A DNA stretch of 26,668 bases from a virus. Position numbers and translations under genes: made by a program. This document shows, in pieces, positions 1 through 4,571 of the stretch (position 1 is the stretch's first letter; the number at the start of each line of letters is the position of its first letter). A model generated the notes under the pieces. That model saw only the letters and a program-made list of their open reading frames with translations, did no database searches and had not been told where the DNA came from. The stretch covers positions 1 through 26,668 of IMG/VR virus record IMGVR_UViG_3300042981_000128; one strand, 5' to 3'.

Positions 1-84
1 AGAAAGCTGACGCCCACCTCGCCGGTCAGGGTGAGCATCCGTCTGATCCGCGCCGCAATCATCCAGCTCGAAAAACAAGCTTGA
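1..84 (+). CDS. C-terminal end of an unidentified protein (partial)
   Basis: Frame 1 is open from the first base of the window to a TGA at 82-84 and encodes 27 residues with an ordinary phage-like composition, ending in IIQLEKQA. The start lies off the left edge. Too little is visible to assign a family. The reading is supported only by the open frame, normal codon use and the tight placement before a small hairpin. It could be a chance open frame. Confidence 0.45.
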   Translation, partial: RKLTPTSPVRVSIRLIRAAIIQLEKQA

Positions 85-115
85 CTCTCCCCGCTCCAGA
101 GCTATCCTGATTGTG

Positions 116-129
116 AGGGCTGCGGCCCT
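116..129 (+). terminator. Possible weak terminator after the left-edge gene
   Basis: AGGGC (116-120) and GCCCT (125-129) form a 5-bp stem with a 4-nt loop, followed by a moderately T-rich stretch (gttctcttctcc). It lies about 30 nt after the stop of the left-edge gene and before the tRNA cluster. The stem is short and the T tract is broken, so this is a weak candidate. Confidence 0.25.
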
Positions 130-206
130 GTTCTCTTCTCCAGGCCGAGGTCTCGGGCGAACCTCGAAAAAAACCCGACACAATTCAGCGGCCCGGAACG
201 TGGGTC

Positions 207-225
207 TCCCGCCACACAGGCGGGA
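207..225 (+). other. Perfect 7-bp hairpin upstream of the first tRNA
   Basis: TCCCGCC (207-213) and GGCGGGA (219-225) pair perfectly around the 5-nt loop ACACA, ending 15 nt before the first tRNA. There is no T tract. It could act in processing of the tRNA precursor or simply be intergenic structure. The rest of 85-239 shows no convincing gene. Confidence 0.3.
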
Positions 226-239
226 TCGTCAACAATCAT

Positions 240-329
240 TGCGGGATACGGGCTCGGTTAGGAAGCCCGCTGGGCTCATACCCCAGTGCCCACAGGGCTT
301 GGACGGTGCAACCCCGTCTCCCGCATCCA
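240..329 (+). tRNA. tRNA with CAT anticodon, long variable arm, initiator-like anticodon stem
   Basis: A cloverleaf can be drawn: acceptor TGCGGGA (240-246) with TCCCGCA (319-325), discriminator T326 and encoded CCA 327-329. T247 and A248 follow, then a D stem around 249-269. The anticodon stem CTGGG/CCCAG (270-274, 282-286) closes the loop CTCATAC with anticodon CAT at 277-279. T stem GACGG/CCGTC closes the loop TGCAACC. The variable region (287-301) is 15 nt and folds as GCCC-ACA-GGGC, a class II arm not expected in tRNA-Met or tRNA-Ile2. The three G-C pairs below the loop and the CTCAT loop match bacterial initiator tRNA, and A72 is shared, though here it faces U1. The T loop has G instead of U at position 55. 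Amino acid identity is uncertain: initiator Met, Met, Ile2 or a recoded class II tRNA. Confidence 0.7.
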
Positions 330-445
330 ACGAACGCGCCCGGCTCCGTGGCGCAGAAGCTTTCTAAGTTACGGGCAAAGATCACTAGGCCGTCTCGTCC
401 ACACTGTGCCCACGGGCTACAAGGGCGAAGGCGGCCACGACTTTT
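330..445 (+). other. Gap in tRNA cluster with a possible degraded tRNA-Arg(TCT)
   Basis: This 116-nt gap lies between two tRNAs and has no gene. It holds tRNA-like pieces: CGCCC (337-341) could pair with GGGCG (423-427), and the loop TTTCTAA (361-367) has T33, anticodon TCT and A37-A38, flanked by an imperfect stem (356-360 with 368-372, one mismatch). No D stem, T stem or TTCRA loop can be placed. It may be a decayed tRNA, or an unrelated spacer. Confidence 0.2.
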
Positions 446-520
446 TCGTCCCTCGTCCAACTGGCAGGATACCGCGCTCTGAACGCGACGATCACCGTTC
501 GAATCGGTGGGGACGAACCA
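446..520 (+). tRNA. tRNA-Gln(CTG)
   Basis: Full cloverleaf: acceptor TCGTCCC (446-452) with GGGACGA (510-516), discriminator A517 and encoded CCA 518-520. D stem GTCC/GGAT (455-458, 467-470). Anticodon arm 472-488 with one C-A mismatch at its top, loop CTCTGAA and anticodon CTG at 479-481. T stem CACCG/CGGTG with the consensus loop TTCGAAT (498-504). The U1-A72 pair is typical of bacterial tRNA-Gln. It decodes CAG, the Gln codon favoured in this GC-rich genome, so it probably supplements host supply. It ends one base before the next tRNA, so the two are probably cut from one precursor. Confidence 0.9.
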
Positions 521-521
521 A

Positions 522-596
522 CAGGGTGTAACTCAGCGGTAGAGGTCCTGGCCTGGAACCAGGAAGTCGGAGGTTCGATCCCTTCCACCCTGACCA
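522..596 (+). tRNA. tRNA-Pro(TGG) with unusual C33
   Basis: Acceptor CAGGGTG (522-528) pairs with CACCCTG (586-592); discriminator A593 and CCA 594-596 are encoded. Anticodon stem CCTGG/CCAGG (547-551, 559-563) closes the loop CCTGGAA, so the anticodon is TGG (554-556). T stem GGAGG/CCTTC has the loop TTCGATC. The C1-G72 pair and A73 are proline identity features, and the variable and T arms resemble alphaproteobacterial tRNA-Pro. Two oddities: position 33 is C where U is almost universal, and position 37 is A where tRNA-Pro normally has G (methylated to m1G to keep frame). Confidence 0.8.
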
Positions 597-601
597 ACGT
601 A

Positions 602-659
602 GGCCGCACGCACGACAAGAGCCCGAAAGGGAACGCTCCAGGTCTATCGGCGTGCGGCC
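602..659 (+). ncRNA. Structured RNA: 10-bp stem enclosing a GAAA-capped hairpin
   Basis: GGCCGCACGC (602-611) and GCGTGCGGCC (650-659) are perfectly complementary. Inside, GAGC (619-622) pairs with GCTC (635-638), extended by CC/GG around a GAAA tetraloop (625-628), leaving an internal bulge. It starts 5 nt after the CCA of tRNA-Pro, so it may be co-transcribed with the tRNAs. No coding frame is credible here. The family is unknown. Phage tRNA clusters often neighbour ornate RNAs such as GOLLD, but this is far smaller and I do not claim membership. Confidence 0.45.
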
Positions 660-692
660 ACCTTCTCCAGCTGTGGGTCACCAGCCGCAGCC

Positions 693-819
693 CCACACGC
701 TCCCGGATGAACAGCTAGGCGCGACGGTCCGTCATGTCGACGTGACGGGAGGCAGCCGGAGCACGGGACGCCAAGCCCGAAAACCTTTCCGAGGCCCGGG
801 AGCGTGTGGATTAGTTTTT
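693..819 (+). ncRNA. Structured RNA with 14-bp long-range stem and terminal T tract
   Basis: CCACACGCTCCCGG (693-706) is perfectly complementary to 796-809. The 89 nt between hold a second strong hairpin: 729-736 with 741-748, 8 pairs (one G-T) around a TCGA loop. The 3' arm is followed by attagttttt (810-819), so the element could end transcription of the tRNA and RNA unit as a rho-independent terminator, or act as a leader or attenuator for the gene at 832, whose ribosome site (AGGAG, about 821) comes right after it. Seen: the pairings and the T tract. Inferred: the role. Confidence 0.4.
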
Positions 820-831
820 CAGGAGCACGAC

Positions 832-1074
832 ATGGCCGGACTACTCAGCTCTCCAACCACTTTCCTTGAAAGCCTCGTGGCCAGCCGCTACCCGCACGCG
901 CGGGTTGAGATGCTGCCCTATGGCTCAACAGCCCATTCTGCCAACCGATATCGGGTGAGCTTCGAGGTCGACGTGTCGCAGATCAGCCGCGAGGAACGCG
1001 CTCGAAAGATTCTCAGCATGTGTGAGCCGCAGCGCCGGAGAAAGTGCCGGCTTCACTGGGGCCGGAAGCACTGA
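832..1074 (+). CDS. Small protein of unknown function, 80 aa
   Basis: Starts at ATG 832 with a good AGGAG ribosome site about 7 nt upstream, which favours this start over an in-frame upstream extension through the structured RNA. The 80-residue product has no signal peptide or membrane segment. It is mixed alpha/beta in character, with a central YRVSFEVDV strand-like segment and a strongly basic C-terminus (QRRRKCRLHWGRKH). Its stop overlaps the next start as TGATG at 1072-1076, so the two are translationally coupled. No family is recognised. It is the first gene after the structured RNA and may be regulated by it. Confidence 0.6.
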   Translation: MAGLLSSPTTFLESLVASRYPHARVEMLPYGSTAHSANRYRVSFEVDVSQISREERARKILSMCEPQRRRKCRLHWGRKH

Positions 1075-1205
1075 TGTTCTGGTGTCTCCGCTACCAAGGC
1101 CTCGGCCGCTGGGAGCTCGTGGCGATCGTGGGCGACTCCACCATGGCTTTCGACTGGCTCAACAGCCCATTCTCCCAGGAGCGCCGGCGTGTCGTTCGAG
1201 TGTGA
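1074..1205 (+). CDS. Very small protein of unknown function, 43 aa
   Basis: The start ATG at 1074 shares its A with the TGA of the preceding gene, a classic coupled start. The product begins MFWCLRYQGLGRWELVAIVG, rich in Trp and Tyr early, and ends with the basic QERRRVVRV. The sequence looks protein-like (aromatic and aliphatic pattern, WELVAIV strand). It ends at TGA 1203-1205, 17 nt inside the next gene. No family is recognised. The alternative is a chance frame, but overlaps at both ends argue for a real gene. Confidence 0.55.
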   Translation: MFWCLRYQGLGRWELVAIVGDSTMAFDWLNSPFSQERRRVVRV

Positions 1206-1578
1206 CGAGCTGGAGGACGAGCTCCCCACTCAATGGGAGCTCTACGCGAACCCAGACCTTGACGGGTCGTGGGAGCTCTACGCGGCCAGCCTGGACTGGA
1301 GCGACCGAGCGAACGCCTGGAGCCCGATTGCGCTGCGCTGGCTCACCGAGCGCTACGCTACTGCTTCTGATACCATCGACCGAATCGCGAGTCGAGATAG
1401 CCCGTTGATGGTGCGGGTCCGGGCGGAGTCGGAGTGGCTGGACCTGGCTCGGGTGGCTTTTTGGCCCGAGCGGCAGCCCGTCTGGACTCCGACAAGCGTT
1501 TCCCTTGGTCGGCTACACGCTTCCGCAGAGCCTCGATGCTCTTGCGCTGACGAGCGATTGCGGCCTCCGATGCAATGA
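1189..1578 (+). CDS. Acidic Trp-rich protein of unknown function, up to 129 aa
   Basis: GTG start at 1189, preceded by AGGAG about 8 nt upstream, overlapping the previous gene by 17 nt. The first ~60 residues look like a real protein: acidic, with two copies of WELYA ten residues apart, then SLDWSDRANAWSPIALRWL. From about residue 57 it overlaps, on the opposite strand, the 3' end of the coiled-coil gene at 1358-1663, and its last ~40 residues look less protein-like. Either both genes are real and converge with a 221-bp overlap, or this frame is only partly meaningful. Function unknown. Confidence 0.5.
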   Translation: MSFECDELEDELPTQWELYANPDLDGSWELYAASLDWSDRANAWSPIALRWLTERYATASDTIDRIASRDSPLMVRVRAESEWLDLARVAFWPERQPVWTPTSVSLGRLHASAEPRCSCADERLRPPMQ

Positions 1579-1663
1579 GGCGCTTGCGCATGGCCTCCAG
1601 CTTGGTGATCGTTTCTCCCAGCTCCCGCTGGACGTCGTTGACGAGGAACGCTTTGGGCATCAT
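1358..1663 (-). CDS. Coiled-coil protein with proline-rich tail, 101 aa
   Basis: Starts at ATG 1663 (a second in-frame ATG follows at once), overlapping the TGA of the upstream DNA-binding gene as ATGA, so the pair is one coupled leftward operon. Residues ~8-65 form a predicted coiled coil rich in Glu, Lys, Arg and Ala. Residues ~66-87 are a Pro/Ala-rich linker. The last dozen residues (GYLDSRFGRWYQKQ) are aromatic and look like a conserved tail or peptide-docking motif. No enzymatic motif. Coupling suggests it may act with the winged-helix protein, for example as an oligomerisation partner. Function unknown. Confidence 0.6.
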   Translation of the reverse strand: MMPKAFLVNDVQRELGETITKLEAMRKRLIASEAAIARQRKSIEALRKRVADQGKRLSESRRAAARAKKPPEPGPATPTPPGPAPSTGYLDSRFGRWYQKQ

Positions 1664-2073
1664 GCGGCGATCCTGTAGTTGACGATCATGCGGAGCTCGT
1701 TCCACACTCGGAAGCGCAGCCCGCCCGACTCCAGGCAGGGCTCCAGGATCATGACCAGCTGACTCGTCGCGGCCATCTTTTTGACGTGGTACAGGCAGAG
1801 CTGACGCGACATCCCGAGCTCTACGGCCAGCTCGCGAACCGTGAAGCCCTCGTCCGCATGACTCAAGATCGCACGGATGCGCGCCTGGAGCGTGATCGTC
1901 TTGGGTGTGGACGCGCTGCGCCAGTTGGGGCGCGGGAGCCGCTGACGCTTGCTCTTGTGCTTGCCTCGCTTGACCGTCTTGGTGCGGCGGCGCTGCTTGG
2001 CCGGTTCGCGGCACGCAGGAGCAAAGCCGGAGACGCTGTGGACGGGTTCGTGGGGGGTGGTATCAAACATCAT
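1660..2073 (-). CDS. Winged-helix DNA-binding protein, probable phage regulator, 137 aa
   Basis: Residues ~24-46 are a strongly basic arm (KQRRR, KRGKHKSKR). Residues ~62-125 read as a winged helix-turn-helix: AILSHADEGFTVRELAVELGM, then a recognition helix SRQLCLYHVKKM and a wing-like ESGGLRFRVW. This is the general layout of MarR/ArsR-like or primase-associated wHTH modules, but no specific family is identified. ATG 2073 is preferred because AAGGGG lies 5 nt upstream; a GTG two codons earlier overlaps that site. It heads a two-gene minus-strand operon and faces the divergent gene at 2230, so autoregulation or control of the 2074-2229 intergenic region is plausible but inferred. Confidence 0.65.
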   Translation of the reverse strand: MMFDTTPHEPVHSVSGFAPACREPAKQRRRTKTVKRGKHKSKRQRLPRPNWRSASTPKTITLQARIRAILSHADEGFTVRELAVELGMSRQLCLYHVKKMAATSQLVMILEPCLESGGLRFRVWNELRMIVNYRIAA

Positions 2074-2081
2074 GTCCACCC

Positions 2082-2110
2082 CTTAAGCACACCACGCGCC
2101 GACAGCACAA
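2082..2110 (-). promoter_or_regulatory. Weak promoter candidate for the leftward regulator operon
   Basis: On the minus strand TTGTGC (2110-2105) is separated by 17 nt from CTTAAG (2087-2082), which lies just upstream of the ATG at 2073. Both hexamers are poor matches. Support comes mainly from position in the divergent intergenic region, which also holds an inverted pair AGCGCAA (2115-2121) and TTGCGCT (2154-2160) that could be an operator. Confidence 0.25.
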
Positions 2111-2194
2111 CCCCAGCGCAACCTTCCGAATACACACGACTGCTCAAACCTGATTGCGCTTTGCGCCGAGGCAGCGCGTCACGACGATCGCAGA

Positions 2195-2223
2195 TTGACA
2201 CGGCAAGACTGCCGCCATAGGGT
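2195..2223 (+). promoter_or_regulatory. Promoter with consensus -35 placing the transcript start on the ATG
   Basis: TTGACA (2195-2200) is a perfect sigma70 -35 box. After 17 nt comes TAGGGT (2218-2223), matching the TA...T core of a -10 box. Six nt later is the ATG at 2230, so the predicted +1 falls on or next to the A of the start codon. The spacer carries a dyad, CGGCA (2201-2205) and TGCCG (2210-2214), a likely operator. No ribosome site of normal strength precedes this gene, consistent with a leaderless mRNA. Confidence 0.5.
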
Positions 2224-2229
2224 GCTCCG

Positions 2230-2523
2230 ATGCTGACTCCAATTCTCTGCGCCGTGATTGGCGCGCTGATCCTACTCCTGGCCTTTCAGCAGTGGATGCA
2301 CGAACGGGTGATGATCCGCGCGGAGGCGCGCTGGGCCGCCGTGCCGCCGCTGGACTACCTGCTCCCCGAGCCCGAGCCTATCCCGCTCACCGAGCGCCTG
2401 AACAGCGGCTGGGGGGAGCTCCGGGAGCTGGCGCCCACGCGCCGCCTCGACGTGCCGATCCACCCACGCTTCGAGAGCTACGGGGTGGATGTGAGTGTGG
2501 CCCCGACAATTGGGATCCGCTGA
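2230..2523 (+). CDS. Small membrane-anchored protein of unknown function, 97 aa
   Basis: Residues ~3-20 (TPILCAVIGALILLLAF) form one N-terminal membrane segment, followed by a basic, helical stretch and a Pro/Glu-rich soluble tail (LLPEPEPIPLTERL) that would face one side of the inner membrane. There is no lipobox and no clear cleavage site, so a signal anchor is more likely than a secreted protein. The start lacks a strong ribosome site, but a promoter with a perfect -35 places +1 at the ATG. Divergent to the regulator operon. Single-pass early phage proteins of this type may act in superinfection exclusion or host membrane takeover, but nothing here proves it. Confidence 0.6.
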   Translation: MLTPILCAVIGALILLLAFQQWMHERVMIRAEARWAAVPPLDYLLPEPEPIPLTERLNSGWGELRELAPTRRLDVPIHPRFESYGVDVSVAPTIGIR

Positions 2524-2534
2524 TCGCTTTTTTC

Positions 2535-2564
2535 TTGACCAGGTCCAGCCTCTCGTGGCACTAC
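2535..2564 (+). promoter_or_regulatory. Weak promoter candidate just upstream of the 75-aa gene
   Basis: TTGACC (2535-2540), the same -35 as the promoter of the antisense gene at 21128, is followed after 18 nt by CACTAC (2559-2564), which ends 6 nt before the ATG at 2571. The -10 is a weak match, and TACTAG (21-nt spacing) overlaps it. Listed because the geometry repeats that of three better candidates in the window. Confidence 0.25.
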
Positions 2565-2570
2565 TAGGAC

Positions 2571-2798
2571 ATGACCAAGACGCAAGCCAACCAGAACCGA
2601 GCCGCCATGAACAACGCGCTGGATCAAGCGCTCGACTGCGAATCCCTCGGGATCGCGGCCGTCCGTTGCTGCCTGGAGACCGCGCTGGCCCACGCCGGAG
2701 CCCTGGCCAAGGGCGAGGCCCTGGAGCAGCGCTACGAGTGGCGCGTGAACGAGACCCGCCTGGCCCTCCACGCGCAGGGCTTCAACGTCGGGCTCTGA
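2571..2798 (+). CDS. Small helical protein of unknown function, 75 aa
   Basis: The product is Ala/Glu-rich and probably all helical (residues ~10-60: MNNALDQALDCESLG and CLETALAHAGALAKGEALEQ), ending RLALHAQGFNVGL. It has three cysteines and no signal or membrane segment. The start ATG is preceded by AGGAC too close for a normal ribosome site. A GC-rich hairpin follows the stop. No family recognised; it belongs to the group of small genes between the tRNA cluster and the late block. Confidence 0.6.
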   Translation: MTKTQANQNRAAMNNALDQALDCESLGIAAVRCCLETALAHAGALAKGEALEQRYEWRVNETRLALHAQGFNVGL

Positions 2799-2807
2799 AA
2801 GACGTAT

Positions 2808-2841
2808 CCCCGGGCCGGTTCAATGCGGCGCCGGCCCGGGG
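2808..2841 (+). terminator. Strong GC hairpin, 11-bp stem, possible terminator
   Basis: CCCCGGGCCGG (2808-2818) is perfectly complementary to CCGGCCCGGGG (2831-2841) around a 12-nt loop. It starts 9 nt after the stop of the 75-aa gene and ends 17 nt before the next ATG. There is no T tract, so it may be a pausing or mRNA-stabilising hairpin rather than a full terminator. Confidence 0.4.
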
Positions 2842-2858
2842 GAAGCATCGGAGGAACC

Positions 2859-3041
2859 ATGAGCCGGAGACTGAAACGATACGCCGACCGGAGGGCCTGG
2901 AAGCCCTACCGGTCTTTGCCGCGTCCGCCCGAGAACGACGATCCAGGGCCGCGCGGGGAGCTCTGGATCGTGGACGGCGCGCTGGGTGAGATCGAGCGCG
3001 TGGACGAAAAAACTGTTGACGAGGAGTCGTCAGACCGCTAA
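2859..3041 (+). CDS. Small basic/acidic protein of unknown function, 60 aa
   Basis: ATG 2859 has an excellent GGAGG ribosome site 4-5 nt upstream, so it is preferred to an in-frame ATG at 2823 inside the upstream hairpin. The N-terminal third is basic (SRRLKRYADRRAWKPYR), the middle Pro-rich, the C-terminal part acidic (EIERVDEKTVDEESSDR) with a short GELWIVDGAL strand. The split charge suggests nucleic-acid or protein binding, but no family is recognised. The late promoter lies inside its last 26 bp; the -10 begins on its stop codon. Confidence 0.6.
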   Translation: MSRRLKRYADRRAWKPYRSLPRPPENDDPGPRGELWIVDGALGEIERVDEKTVDEESSDR

Positions 3042-3044
3042 CAT
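3016..3044 (+). promoter_or_regulatory. Probable late promoter upstream of the capsid gene
   Basis: TTGACG (3016-3021), 17-nt spacer, TAACAT (3039-3044), directly followed by an AT-rich stretch (aataagtgtag), rare in this GC-rich sequence. An alternative -10 is CATAAT (3042-3047) with a 20-nt spacer. It would produce a ~145-nt leader ahead of the capsid gene, containing the structured element at 3103-3182, and would drive the long rightward block. Confidence 0.5.
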
Positions 3045-3102
3045 AATAAGTGTAGAGTGCTTGATCGCTCTGTGGCCCGCCTACAGCCACCCTGAAAAGA
3101 CG

Positions 3103-3182
3103 ATCTTGAGGGTTTCGGTGACCTTTTCCAGCCGCCTGGGAAAACCGAGACAGTGCACGGCTGTCCCGTGTTCCCTCAAGAT
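3103..3182 (+). promoter_or_regulatory. Structured 5' leader of the capsid gene
   Basis: A perfect 10-bp closing stem pairs ATCTTGAGGG (3103-3112) with CCCTCAAGAT (3173-3182). Inside are two hairpins: TTTTCC/GGAAAA (3124-3129, 3139-3144) and GACAG/CTGTC (3149-3153, 3161-3165), the latter able to switch to CACGG/CCGTG (3156-3160, 3166-3170). CGGT (3116-3119) can extend the first hairpin by pairing with ACCG (3144-3147). The element ends 14 nt before the ATG of the most highly expressed virion gene, whose own ribosome site (CAGG) is weak. It could stabilise the mRNA, boost translation or bind a regulator. There is no T tract, so it is unlikely to be a terminator. Confidence 0.45.
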
Positions 3183-3196
3183 TCTTTCAGGTTCAC

Positions 3197-4483
3197 ATGG
3201 CTGTTTCGCCTACCTCATTCGCAATCAACTGGCTGAACCGCTGGTACATGAAGCTGGACCGGGTCCACGCGGCCTCGATCAAGGGCTCCCCGTGGCTGAA
3301 GCGCGTCCGCTACGAAAACACCGGCGGTGAGGCTGTCGCTCAGCCGTTCGTGCTCTACGGGCACCGCGGCGAATCCGGAGACCTCGCGACCGCGCAGGGG
3401 ATCTCCGCCAACCAGAAGAGCTCTCGGAAGCTCCGCTGGCTCGTCCCCTACGGCTCCTACGAGGGCTCGATCCGCGTGCCCCACCGCGACATCGCGCTGT
3501 CCCGAAAGGACAAGGACGCTGCGGCCAAGGCCATGCAGTTTGACGTTGACCTGGCGCTGAAGCAGCGCGGGGCCAACATGGTCCGGCTCTGGTTCGCGAA
3601 CCCGGGCTACTCGCTGGTTGGCGCCGTGCGCGCGCACGCGGCGGGCGTGATCTCCGGCCTGACGGCGCAGGAAGCATCGAACTTCATCCCGGGCGATCAG
3701 ATCGTCCCGGCCACCACGAGCGGAAACAGCGCCTCGGACGTCCTCGTCCCCGGCTCTGGTGTCGGCTACGTCGTGAGCCGCGACCTGCGCGCGGGCACCG
3801 TCTCCGTCTCGGCCACGCCGGGCGGCACGGTCGGCGCTCCCGCGAACTGGGCCGCGACGAACTACTTCTACTTCCGCCAGGGTGAGTTCCTCCCGGCGTC
3901 GGGCGGCGCGATCGACATGATCACGCCTCTCCAGGCGTATCTCCCGCCCGCGCCCGTGACGAGCGTCCTCCACAACGTGGACCGGTCGATCGACTCGATC
4001 CTGTCGGGCTTCAACCCGCCGGATTCGAGCCTCACGGGCAAGTCGATCAGCGCCCGCGTGAAGCGCACGGTCAACGAGCACCGGGAACAGCTCGGCTACA
4101 TGGCCGAGGACTCGGAGCTGGACTGCGCCTACCTGAACCCGCTCGACTGGGGCAAGTGTGAGGAAGAGCTCACCACGCACCTTTCGCGCTCCCCGGCGCA
4201 GACGGCCGAGGACGGATACCAGTTCATCGAGCTCCAGACGGCCAACGGCAAGCTGAAGCTGATCAGCGAGCCCCAGGTTCCTCGCGGCGTGATCTTCCTG
4301 CTCAGCCAGAACGACATCGCCTGGCACACGCCCTCGGGCACCGTCGCAGAGATGGTGGACGAGGACGGCTCGATCGTCAGCCGCATGGCGAACAGCAACG
4401 ATCTGGAGCTCCGCCCGGTCTCCTACATCGCGGCCAAGATGTCCGCTCCCTACAAGCACTGCCGCCTTTCGGCCACGGTGTAA
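3197..4483 (+). CDS. Major capsid protein, HK97-fold candidate, 428 aa
   Basis: Probably the shell subunit of the procapsid. Length and pattern fit an HK97-fold coat: an N-terminal arm (residues 1-40), a basic segment, ISANQKSSRKLRWLVPYG and EGSIRVPHRDIALSRKDKD (an E-loop/P-domain-like region), a long helix ~112-135 (AAAKAMQFDVDLALKQRGANM), a beta-rich insertion with many Gly/Ser/Thr residues (~150-225), and a C-terminal A-domain-like part. There is no obvious prohead protease or delta-domain coiled coil, in keeping with a separate scaffold gene at 21176. It is the first gene after the late promoter and structured leader and is followed by a hairpin, typical of a very strongly expressed gene. 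The portal and scaffold lie 15 kb downstream, which is unusual. The assignment rests on pattern and context, not on a database match. Confidence 0.75.
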   Translation: MAVSPTSFAINWLNRWYMKLDRVHAASIKGSPWLKRVRYENTGGEAVAQPFVLYGHRGESGDLATAQGISANQKSSRKLRWLVPYGSYEGSIRVPHRDIALSRKDKDAAAKAMQFDVDLALKQRGANMVRLWFANPGYSLVGAVRAHAAGVISGLTAQEASNFIPGDQIVPATTSGNSASDVLVPGSGVGYVVSRDLRAGTVSVSATPGGTVGAPANWAATNYFYFRQGEFLPASGGAIDMITPLQAYLPPAPVTSVLHNVDRSIDSILSGFNPPDSSLTGKSISARVKRTVNEHREQLGYMAEDSELDCAYLNPLDWGKCEEELTTHLSRSPAQTAEDGYQFIELQTANGKLKLISEPQVPRGVIFLLSQNDIAWHTPSGTVAEMVDEDGSIVSRMANSNDLELRPVSYIAAKMSAPYKHCRLSATV

Positions 4484-4489
4484 TCCGCA

Positions 4490-4549
4490 GAGGACGCGGG
4501 TCCGGTATCCAAACCCGGCGCTCGCACGCTCATAACGCCCCGCGTCCTC
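4490..4549 (+). terminator. Hairpin element after the capsid gene
   Basis: GAGGACGCGGG (4490-4500) pairs perfectly with CCCGCGTCCTC (4539-4549). The enclosed 38 nt can form a smaller hairpin (GGGT...ACCC near 4498-4515). It starts 6 nt after the capsid stop and ends 22 nt before the next ATG. Without a T tract it may be a partial terminator or mRNA-stabilising element that lets capsid expression exceed that of downstream genes. Confidence 0.4.
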
Positions 4550-4571
4550 GGCTTCTACTTCAGGAGATCCC

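Noticed and set aside
240-329. Selenocysteine or suppressor tRNA
   Set aside because: The long variable arm recalls tRNA-Sec, but the anticodon is CAT, not TCA, and the acceptor stem has 7 rather than 8 pairs.
1074-1578. One gene broken by a frameshift (43-aa and 129-aa frames)
   Set aside because: Both frames have their own start signals (TGATG overlap; AGGAG plus GTG) and the protein sequences do not join into a continuous family pattern.
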